64,000 nucleotides of DNA, taken from assembly GCA_037013685.1 (NCBI GenBank), contig CM072888.1:12590216-12654215 (forward strand), in the 5' to 3' direction. The notes below the pieces were generated by a model that was not told the origin of the DNA, ran no database searches, and worked only from the letters and a program-made list of their open reading frames with translations. The translations under genes were made by a program, and so were the position numbers. Shown here one piece after another: positions 11,098 through 20,150 of the stretch; within the stretch, counting starts at the first letter, position 1, and each line of letters begins with the position of its first letter. The stretch is from Acridotheres tristis (lineage: Eukaryota; Chordata; Aves; Passeriformes; Sturnidae).

Positions 11098-14000
11098 AGG
11101 GGCCCTGCCTCTAGCCAGGTAGAGGCTAGGGAAAACCGTGTTTTTTGGACTGTGTAAATTCGTTGGCCTGGCACATCTGAACCACAAAAATATAAGGCCT
11201 TGGTTGACACCGGTTCGCAGTGCACACTAATCCCATCAAGACATGTGGGGACAGAATCTATTTCTATTGCTGGTATAACAGGGGGATCACAGGATTTTAC
11301 TTTGGTGGAAGCGGAGGTAAGCCTGACTAAAAATGAATGGAAGAAACACCCTATTGTGACTGGCCCAGGGGCCCCACGCATTTTGAGCATAGACTTCCTC
11401 CAAAATAGGTATTTCAGAGATCCAAAGGGACTCAAGTGGGCTTTTGGAATAGCTGCTGTAAAGGCAGAAAGCATTAAGCAATTGAACACCTTGCCAGGAC
11501 TATCAGAAAACCCATCTGCAGTGGGACTCCTGAAAGTGAAGAAGCAACAAGTGCCAATTGCCACCTCAACAGTACACCGCCGGCAGTACCGGACGAATCG
11601 GGATGCCGTGGTCCCCATACACAAGATGATCCGTGAACTGGAAAGCCAAGGGGTGGTCAGTAAAACCCACTCACCTTTCAACAGCCCCATCTGGCCTGTG
11701 CGTAAATCTGAAAAAAAATAAAGACTGACAGTGGACTATCGTGCATTGAATGAGGTGACTCCACCGCTAAGCGCTGCTGTGCCGGACATGCTGGAACTGC
11801 AGTACGAGCTGGAGTCCAAGGCAGCCAAGTGGTACGCCACCATTGACATCGCCAATGCATTTTTCTCCATTCCTCTGGCAGCAGAGTGCAGGCCTCAGTT
11901 CGCTTTCACCTGGAGGGGTGTGCAATACACGTGGAACCGACTGCCCCAGAGGTAGAAACACAGCCCCACCATTTGCCATGGGCTGATCCAGGCTGCACTA
12001 AAAAAAGGTGATGCTCCAGAACATCTGCAGTACATCAATGATATCATCGTGTAGGGGAATACAGCAGCAAAAGTATTTGAGAAAGGAAAGAAAATCATCC
12101 AGATTCTCCTGAAAGCTGGTTTTGCCATCAAGAAAAGCAAAGTCAAAGGACCTGCCCGAAAGATCCAGTTCCTGGGAGTGAAGTGGCAAGATAGACAGCG
12201 CCAGATTCCCACTGAGATCATCAATAAAATCACTGCAATGTCTCCACCAACCAGCAAGAAAAAAACACAAGCTTTCCTAGGTGCCATAGGCTTTTAGAGA
12301 ATGCACATTCCTGAGTACAGCCAAATTGTGAGCCCTCTTTACCTGGTCACCCGCAAGAAGAACGATTTCCACTGGGGCCCTAAGCAGCAGCAAGCCTTCG
12401 CCCAGATCAAGCAAGAGATTGCTCATGCGGTAGCCCTTGGCCCAGTCAGAACAGGACCAGATGTGAAGAACGTGCTCTACTCTGCAGCCGGGAACCATGG
12501 TCTGTCCTGGAGCCTTTGGCAGAAGGTGCCTGGTAAGACTCGAAGGCGACCTCTGGGATTCTGGAGTCAAAGCTACAGAAGGTCCGAGGCCAACTACACT
12601 CCAACGGAGAGGGAGATCTTGGCCGCCTATGAAGGGGTTCAAGCTGCCTCAGAAGTGATTGGCACGGAAACACAACTCCTCCTGGCACCCCGACTGCCAG
12701 TGCTGGGGTGGATGTTTAAAGGAAAAGTTCCCTCAACCCACCATGCCACTGATGCCACATAAAATAAATGGATTGCCCTCATCACACAACGCGCCCGTAT
12801 TGGAAACCCGAATCGCCCTGGGATTTTGAAAATAATTACCAATTGGCCAAAAAGTGAAAACTTTGGTCTTGCCGACGAAGAAGAACAGGAACAAGTGACC
12901 CGGGCTGAAGAAGCCCCACCGTATAACCAACTGCCAGCAGATGAAACACGCTATGCTCTATTCACTGATAGTTCCTGCCGCATCGTGGAAATGAACCGGA
13001 AGTGAAAAGCAGCCGTATGAAGCCCCACACAACAGGTTGCACAAGCTACCGAAAGAGAAAGTGGATCGAGTCAACTTGCTGAACTCAAAGCTGTTCAACT
13101 GGCCCTGGACATTGCTGAAAGAAAGAAGTGGCCAAAACTCTACCTTTACACTGATTCATGAATGGTAGCCAATGCTTTGTGGGAATGGCTGGAAAGATGG
13201 AAAAAGGCTGACTGGCAACGTAAGGGAAAACCAATTTAGGCTGCTGACGAGTGAAAAAACATTGCCACTCGGGTAAAAAAGCTACCTGTAAAAGTCCGTC
13301 ATGTAAATGCCCATGTCCCCAAAGGTAAAGCTAATAAGGAGCATCAAAATAACAAACAGGTAGATCAGGCGGCACAGATAGAGGTGTCAAAAATAGACCT
13401 AGACTGGCAGCACAAGGGAAAGTTGTTCCTGGCTCGATGGGCCCATGATGCCTCAGGCCACCAGGGTAGAGATGCCACCTATAAATGGGCACGAAACCGA
13501 GGGGTGGATCTAACCATGGACAGTATTTCTCAAGTTATCCATGACTGTGAGACGTGCGCTGCCATCAAGCAAGCCAAGCGGGTGAAACCCCTCTGGTATG
13601 GGGGGCGATGGGCCAAATATAAGTATGGAGAGGCCTGGCAGATTAACTACATCACACTGCCTCAAACTCGCCAGGGCAAGCGCTATGTACTGACCATGGT
13701 GGAAGCCACCACTGGGTGGTTAGAGACCTACCCTGTGCCTCATGCCACTGCTCGGAACACCATCTTGGGCCTTGAAAAACAAGTTCTTTGGAGGCATGGT
13801 ACCCCTGAAAAAATTAAGTCAGACAATGGGACTCATTTCAAGAATAACCTTATAAACACCTGGGCCAAAGAACATAGTATTGAGTGGGTGTACCATATCC
13901 CCTACCATGCACCATCTGCAAGGAAAGTGAAAAGGCACAATAGACTATTAAAAACCACTTTGAAAGCATTAGGTGGGAAATCTTTTAAAAATTAGGAGCA

Positions 14001-14333
14001 GCATTTAGCAAAAACTACTTAGTTAGTTAACACCCGAAGTTCCACAAATCGAGCAGGCCCTGCCCAGTCTGAGTCCTTGCATACAGTAAATGAAGATAAA
14101 GTCCCAGTGGTGCATACCAAGGGTTTGTTAGGAAAGAAAGTTTAAATCAATTCTGCCTCAAATACAGACAAACCCATTCATGGGATTGTTTTTGCTCAAA
14201 AACCAGGTTGCACATAGTAAATAATGCAGAAAAATGGAACAACACGATGTGTACCTCAAGAAGATCTAATTATTAAGTGAGAACCATATGTAAACATTAC
14301 TATTGCATATCACTGTCATTGTCTGTCTATAGC
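11098..14333 (+). pseudogene. pol: ERV pro-pol (protease, RT, RNase H, integrase), broken by G-to-A stops
   Basis: Continues in the same frame as gag to about 14.33 kb with no frameshift. Domains: aspartic protease with DTGS at 11206-11217; reverse transcriptase about 11.55-12.3 kb; RNase H about 12.95-13.33 kb; integrase about 13.4-14.3 kb, with zinc-binding HH (13444-13461) and CETC (13546-13557). In-frame stops start at 11155, 11719, 11953, 12052, 12295, 12760, 13003, 13018, 13159, 13237, 13252, 13993, 14020, 14143, 14215, 14218 and 14278. Catalytic positions are also lost: the first Asp of the RT pair (12037), an RNase H Asp (13306), and the first Asp (13645) and the Glu (13930) of the integrase triad. 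Non-functional. The pattern suggests DNA editing, not slow decay. Confidence 0.92.
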
Positions 14334-14440
14334 TGTATCGTGTATATATATATATATGTGTGTATGATGTATGTGTTTATAAAATTACAGTGTGTATAAG
14401 ATATGGTAGTAAGCTGACGATATGGGGATAAGAGGTAGAA
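14334..14440 (+). other. ERV 3' non-coding stretch with purine-rich tract
   Basis: Holds a short TA/TG microsatellite (14343-14365) and, directly before the 3' LTR, the purine-rich stretch ggggataagaggtagaa (14424-14440), which sits where the polypurine tract that primes plus-strand synthesis should be. There is no room for env. Confidence 0.6.
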
Positions 14441-15074
14441 TGTCTTGGGGTGACTGTATGATGCCTATATCCCCAAAAATCGTCAGTTCTGTTGGTGTTG
14501 AGTATTAAATTCTGCAACTTTAAGACTGGTTCCAGGAGTGGAAGGGCAGAGAGAAGAAGTGCAAAGTTTGTTATCAGAGATTGCACGGGCTCCCCCGCAT
14601 TCCTGCTCTCGGACTGTGTTGTCTGCAGTAGACAGCAGGAGAAAGAAAGCTCTCCTTTGCTCTTAGGTTTTTTTTTCCTTGCTGGCTAGCTGAGGCAAAG
14701 AAGACCCCTGGATTGTTTTTTCCCTGTTTTCCTGGAACTGTTTGAACCTGTTTTGGACTGAAAGCCCAGAAGAGCACCAGGAGCTCACACCTGTGGCCCA
14801 CCAGGCCCGGCCTGGGCCGCGCATTCCCCAGCACCAAAAGGACTGAAAACAGACTGAGTGAGCCGGGCAGCCACGGAAAAAAACTCTGGTGAATCTGTCA
14901 TCTCCTCGGAACGGCAAGAGGTTTTGCTGTTTGATATTGTCATTGTTACGCTGGGAGGTGTGTTGCCTGTTGAATAAACAGTTCTTTTTTTTCCACTTCT
15001 CTCCAATTCCCCCCCTCCTTTCCTGAGGGACCTCATTCAGAGGTTTCCTCCCAAATTTGCCCTGAACCAGGACA
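14441..15074 (+). repeat. 3' LTR of the ERV-L-like provirus
   Basis: A 634-bp direct repeat of the 5' LTR. Relative to that copy it shows ten G-to-A changes, one C-to-T in a C-run and one fewer T in a T-run. Each changed G is followed by G (four cases) or A (six cases). AATAAA lies at 14973-14978. It ends CA, then the ggagt duplication. Confidence 0.95.
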
Positions 15075-15079
15075 GGAGT
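15075..15079 (+). repeat. Target-site duplication, right copy (ggagt)
   Basis: Exact copy of 8340-8344, directly after the CA end of the 3' LTR. Confidence 0.93.
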
Positions 15080-16437
15080 CTTGCAGGGGTTGGTGTTGGG
15101 AACCAGATTCATTCAGTGCTTTTTGAGGTGGGGAATGCTGAAAGTTTACAGAGTGATGAAGGCAATGCCTGAGTTGAATGGAGAATTCTTATTCAGGAAA
15201 CTCCACAATATGGACTACTCACTGAAACTAGTAGGTTCCCCTCAAAACAGGGAATAAACCTGTGGTAAACTTCTGCCAATTATTTGCCCCTCTCAGAAGG
15301 CATCAGCAGGCTCAAAAAAAGATTAGAAAAATTCATGAGCATCATTTCCATAAATAGATACTAAGGGGAACAGGGACTTTCTGACCTTCCTTATCCAGTG
15401 ATTTTGAGTATTGTGGTGCACAGGTCTGTGTGCTGACCAGGCTGGCAGCATCTCCTGCTGCCTTTATTGGGGATAGACCTCTGGGCTAGATGGGTCGTGG
15501 TCTCTTTCATCCCAAAAATTAGCACTTGCTCTAATAAAATTTCAAGTTCAGTTCTCTTGAGACCCATTTTCTCTTATTTACACTGGGAAAATCCCTCTTT
15601 TAAGAAAAATTTCTCCTGAATCTTGTCCATTTAATATCTGATAGTATCATCTGGTATAGTCATCAGGTAAAGAAGGAAAATTATTCTTCTGAGCATTCAG
15701 TATGTATCTTGACTTTTTTCCAATAGCACCCAAGAAATACTAAAATAGATTGAAGATTCCTGTTTGAAAAAGTCTTAACTCTGAAAACCAGTGATATCCC
15801 ATCTTTCTTCATGATCTGGTTCCCAAATAAAGATTTCAAATACAGATTTGCCATGATGATACAAAACAGAGTATATGCCACTGAATTTTTAACATGCAGT
15901 TTCAGGATGGATGATGAAAGGAAACACAGTCTCTGTTAAGAGAGGGGGATCATTATTTTATTAATCCAGTGCAGGAATCTAGAAGTGCTGGTCTAAATTC
16001 ATTTTAGTGATTTGTATAACAGTTCAGTTCCTGTCAACATTCAGCTTCTGCTAGGCTGGTATTAAAGACCCTTGGGGGAATGTCAGGTGCTATATTTTAA
16101 TGCCAGTGCTGCTGCATCTTGCAAATCTAGCTAATTAGAAGAGTAAATTTCTTTAGCTGACCTTATATTGGATCTTTGGAAGATGGAATAAATCACAGGT
16201 CAGGTGAGACTTAACTAGTGACATCTAATGTATTGGAGACTTGTGCATAACAGCATGAATTCTCTTGCTGGGTAAAATAACAATAATGTCACTTCCCAAA
16301 AGCTTGTGTTGTAATCAAAATCTCCCTGGACATTCAGCTATCAGTATAAAACCTTTCCTGAAAGGAAAAGTGGGGGAGTAAGAGCAACCTTTATCACACA
16401 CATTTACCTGACAGATGTCCCTGTGCTTTGTCCCCAG
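15080..16437 (+). other. LRBA: LRBA intron, part right of the provirus
   Basis: Right part of the 13.2-kb intron, ending in a pyrimidine tract and CCCCAG at 16432-16437. At about 15.44-15.52 kb the words tattggggatagacctctgg and ctagatgggtcgtggtct recall the 3' end of CR1/L3-type LINEs. That similarity is weak and I do not call it separately. Confidence 0.65.
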
Positions 16438-16589
16438 GCCATCCAGCTGAGTCGGGATGGACAGTACCTGCTCACAGGGGGAGACCACGGGGTTGTCATG
16501 GTCTGGCAGGTGTGGGACCTCAAGCGGCTCTTTGCTTACCCAGGCTGCGATGCTGGAATCCGATCCATGGCCCTGTCCTATGACCAAAG
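16438..16589 (+). CDS. LRBA: LRBA coding exon: penultimate WD40 repeat
   Basis: A 152-bp exon with acceptor CAG at 16435-16437 and donor GTGAGA from 16590. It starts on a whole codon and leaves two bases for the next exon. It encodes AIQLSRDGQYLLTGGDHGVV, MVWQVWDLKRLFAYPGCDAG and IRSMALSYDQR, a WD blade with the family's YPGCDAGIR signature. The wording fits LRBA better than NBEA. Skipping it, or ending the transcript at the upstream provirus, would remove the last blade of the propeller. Confidence 0.93.
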
Positions 16590-18608
16590 GTGAGACCAAA
16601 GTCTGCTCTGGACTAGAGTGCTGGGGAATATAGATTTACAATTAAATTGCACTTTTGTTGTTGTTCTGATTGTGATTTTCTGCAGGTCACAGATCCCGAT
16701 GATTATCTTGAGAGGTCTGTGCTGGCAAAAGTATTTTTTTCAACATGTTATATTTAGGGCTGATAAACTTTTTCAGGATTTGAGCTCTTTGGGGAATGAA
16801 GAGAGATCCAAGAAATGTTACTCTGGCAGACTTTCAAGATAGGCTGAGTTATTGGTCTGCACCAATGTACAGTGTGGGTCACATGGAGGTGGAACGTTAC
16901 ATGTGTGCTTCTATCTCTCTTCTTTCACTTAAAAGATGAATCACATTCTTAATTCCAGACTTTTGTGTTAAAAATAGAACAGTTGGAATAGTTGCACAAG
17001 AAGAGTCCCTCCACACATCCATATATTTGCTAAAGCAAAGAGTCATTCTCAGAATTCTAGAAAAGTTTATTTATCCATATATAGCATGACCCTTTTTGAA
17101 CACTCCTCCTGTTGAAGGTGACCAGTTAAAATTTCTACTGCAGTTTCACATCACACTTTCCAATGCAGCTGTACTTGACAATGCTTCAGTGCTTTTATCA
17201 CAAAAATATTGTTTGTTTATAAGATGGATGTTTCCCATTTCATCTATACACCTTTAGCTTTCAGGCTAGGATTTTATTTGCTGTGCTGTATTTACTAAAT
17301 GGTGTTTCTGTGTACTTTTCAAGCAGATTTGTCTCCTAAATCCCTTAGGGATATCTACATTATGCAGTAAAGTATGTTGCTGAGGCTCTTAGCTTTCCAC
17401 TACTGAAGTCCATAGTGAATATTTTTTAAATTTTTATCTATGTTTCTAAAACTTACACAAAATGAACTTTAAAAAATCCAAACTAGTAAAGCCTGTGGAC
17501 TTCAATGAAACACTGAACAGCTTCTTGATAAGCATAATTAGAGAATATTGGCATTTTGGAGGAAGTGGTTTTCCATTAAGAAAAGCCCTTGCTGTTAAAT
17601 ATATTTCAAGAACTGGAATTAACACCTTTTGAATTTTAGACTTTGGAAATTTTGCATTTAGAGAATCTTTGAACTGTAATTAATGGAATGTTAATGAACA
17701 GAAATTTAATATGAACATAGAGAAATTTATCCATGGCCTCGAGTTAAGAACCTATTCACTTTGGGTTGGAAGACAAAGAAGATATTTAATCAGAATATTT
17801 TACTGAGTAATTACTGATTAATTACAGGTAATTACTCGGAGTTATTTATTTGGTATGCATGAATATAATGTGTTTGAGAGTGTGCAAAAAGACATTTTAA
17901 TGTTATAGAAAAACAATCAGACTGGTACTGTTGACTCGAAATAGGTGATCAAATCAAAATGCAATGTTGTGATGATCTCATACTTAATCTTTGCTTTGAA
18001 GAAAAGATTTGCAGCCATTTACTCTGAATTTTTTAATTCTAAGGCTTTTTTTTCCCTAAAACGTCAGGGGTTTATACATTCTGTAGTTCTGGTTTTTGTA
18101 ATGCTTTAATGAGACTGTAGAGGAGATGATTCAGAAACTCTTGTGATTGTGTTACTGTGTCAGGGTTATGGCTTTTCAAACACATCTAAATGATCTCCAG
18201 TAGCAGGCCAAGGGTAAGGAATTCAGAAAGAAAGAGTGTCTCAGTGGGAAAGCCCAGGGATTGCTTTCAGGAGCTTCCAAAACAATCAAAACCTTCAGTT
18301 TTAGTATTTCCAGCTGAAGGCTTGTGCCCACACCCAATTCCTTCACGTAGATGTGCTTACCTGGGGGAGTTGAAACTGAGATGAACACTTCTCCTGGCCT
18401 CCCTTCCCTTTGCTGCTCCACCAGGGCTTCACACCTGCTGGTACCCCCAAAAACCAGCCAGGAGACAATCCTGGGCAATCCCAAGTGGCCTGGCAGGACA
18501 GGGATGCTGGTGGCCAGTTGTGCTGTGCAGCTCTCAGGTCAGGCTGGCCACACATCGTGCTGCAGGCTGCTCGGGGTGTTTCCTGATGGCTCCCTCTGCT
18601 TCCCTCAG
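16590..18608 (+). other. LRBA: Last LRBA intron
   Basis: An intron of 2,019 bp between GT (16590) and AG (18607-18608). The right third (from about 18.18 kb) is less AT-rich. I see no exon or recognisable repeat. Confidence 0.75.
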
Positions 18609-18699
18609 GTGTATCATGACTGGAATGGCATCCGGGAGCATCGTGGTTTTTTACAACGATTTCAATCGCTGGCACCACGAGTACCAAACCAGGTACTGA
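18609..18699 (+). CDS. LRBA: LRBA last coding exon and stop
   Basis: Acceptor CCTCAG at 18603-18608. The split codon AG+G gives Arg, then [20 protein letters not shown] and WHHEYQTRY, then TGA at 18697-18699. The ending [10 protein letters not shown] is the LRBA version of the family C-terminus; as I remember it, NBEA ends RWHYEHQNRY. With the three exons above this gives the last 185 residues of the protein. Confidence 0.95.
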
Positions 18700-20150
18700 C
18701 CTTCCCAGAGGATGGGACAAAGCACTGACAGGAGCAGCTGTGGCCAGGAGGGAGCTGCACACAAGCGCTGCCTCCCTCGGGGTCGAGCTGCCACACGGCT
18801 CCTTTATAAATACTTCTATTACATCTGAATGTAACTTAAATTTGCTGGAAGAAGCAACCTATTTTTTAAAGTTAATTGCTATTTTTGTAGACCTCGCTTG
18901 ACTTTTTTGGGGGAAGGGCAAAGAAGCAGAAAACCAGCTGCTGGGTTCTGTAGTTTAAAAAAAAATCTATATTTTTAGTCACAATGAGAAGTCTATTTTG
19001 ATCCCTGTATGTAAACAAAACCTAAAGTAAAGATGCTTAAAACTCACATTCTAGCTATATTGTGAAGAAACAGGTGTTCCATCTGAAGCTTTATCTCTAA
19101 CCTTGAGGAATATATGATTTTAAAATAATGGAAATTAATTATGGTATTGGGGGACTTTTAATCTGTGCTATCTGTACCACACTTTGTCTTGTACTTTTCC
19201 AAATGATTGTACTACATCAGCACTGAAGTTTCTGGGAATCAAAGGGTAATATTTAAATTATGGTTAATGTAATTTTAAACTTTGCAAATCATTTCCATCA
19301 ATGTTACTCTTCAAGCATGTTTCTAAGCCTAGACAATTAGTTCTTTTTTAGTTGTATGTTTAGTGCAGTTACGAGAGAAATCGGGAAAGGAGTTTGTGTT
19401 ACATCAAGTGTGAATCCTTTTTAGTTTCTACCTGGCATCTCCTTCAAAGCACACCAAAATGTGGATTGTTCCTCCAAATCAGAAAGGCTCATTTTGAAGG
19501 CTTCCAACCAGAAGCCCACAGAGGCAGGTGTTTTTTTTTTAGCAGGGGCAAGTTCCAAAGCACATTTCTGCTGGTTGACTGAAAGCAGGGAAGGCAGCAG
19601 GTGCTTAGTGGTGCACAGCCCCTGTCCAGCAGCAGAAGCACAAGATTTGCAGGCCACTTTTTCTTTCTTTTTCATCAGATCATGCCCCTGCAATACTGTA
19701 GCACATGCCATATTCCTTTTCTGCCTATAGCAACAATGTCTTTCATATTTTGCTACCACCAAATCCAGTCGGATCCTGCCCAGTCATGGTAACTTACCTC
19801 TTTCTTTTAGGAAATTAAAAATAATTTATACTAAGGAACAATAAGTTATTTTGGTGTTGCACAAATCTACTTTTCTACAAGATTGCTGTGCAGAACTCTG
19901 TGAAAATATTTGTGAAAAGAACTGTTATTGTTTTGTAAGTCTGTATTGCATAAAAATCTTCTTTGTATGTTGTGATCTCTGAGTTGAAATTTACATTCCA
20001 TATCTGTATTGATACATACATTTCTCTAGCTGCCTACTAGAGCAGTTCCTGTTTTTTCTAAGCATTTAACTACTCTCTCTTTCAGTAAAGATTTGGAATG
20101 AGAAAATTCAGTTTGAGTGAATAAATTAAATAAAATTACATTTGTAATTG
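18700..20150 (+). other. LRBA: LRBA 3' UTR
   Basis: Non-coding sequence after the LRBA stop. Two overlapping-range AATAAA signals lie at 20120-20125 and 20129-20134, followed by a GT-rich stretch near 20160-20185, as expected for cleavage at about 20.15 kb. The exact end is inferred. The region is AT-rich with several TTTTT and ATTTA-like words. Confidence 0.65.
20120..20134 (+). terminator. LRBA: Tandem AATAAA poly(A) signals of LRBA
   Basis: AATAAA at 20120-20125 and again at 20129-20134, with a G/T-rich region downstream. These are the best candidate end signals for LRBA. Confidence 0.6.

Larger units (their letters stand above)
8345..15074 (+). mobile_element. ERV-L-like endogenous retrovirus, complete provirus (LTR-gag-pro-pol-LTR)
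   Basis: A 6,730-bp provirus in the same orientation as LRBA: 5' LTR, primer binding site, intact gag, pro-pol without frameshifts but with many stops, a purine-rich tract and 3' LTR, bounded by a ggagt duplication. Reverse transcriptase, RNase H and integrase resemble class III (ERV-L) elements in order and motif wording. There is no env; only about 440 bp lie between the last long integrase frame and the 3' LTR and these still read as pol C-terminus. I could not see a dUTPase. LTR identity is high, so insertion is recent. Most mutations are G-to-A (see findings). Lineage assignment is from memory, not from a search. Confidence 0.93.

Noticed and set aside
11094..11690. 198-codon - strand frame within the provirus
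   Set aside because: Antisense to the pro-pol region, whose + strand translation shows protease and RT features. No family resemblance on the - strand.
14341..14440. Search for env or dUTPase in the provirus
   Set aside because: The short interval before the 3' LTR holds only the end of pol, a microsatellite and a purine tract. No signal peptide, transmembrane or dUTPase motif is visible.
15420..15520. Possible CR1/L3 3' end
   Set aside because: Only a few words resemble the LINE tail and the terminal repeats are missing. Too weak to annotate.
1..18699. Assignment of the + strand gene to NBEA
   Set aside because: The exon words SREGHCVIYYENGLFC and the ending HHEYQTRY fit LRBA, while NBEA has different residues there, and the neighbour is DCLK2 and not DCLK1.
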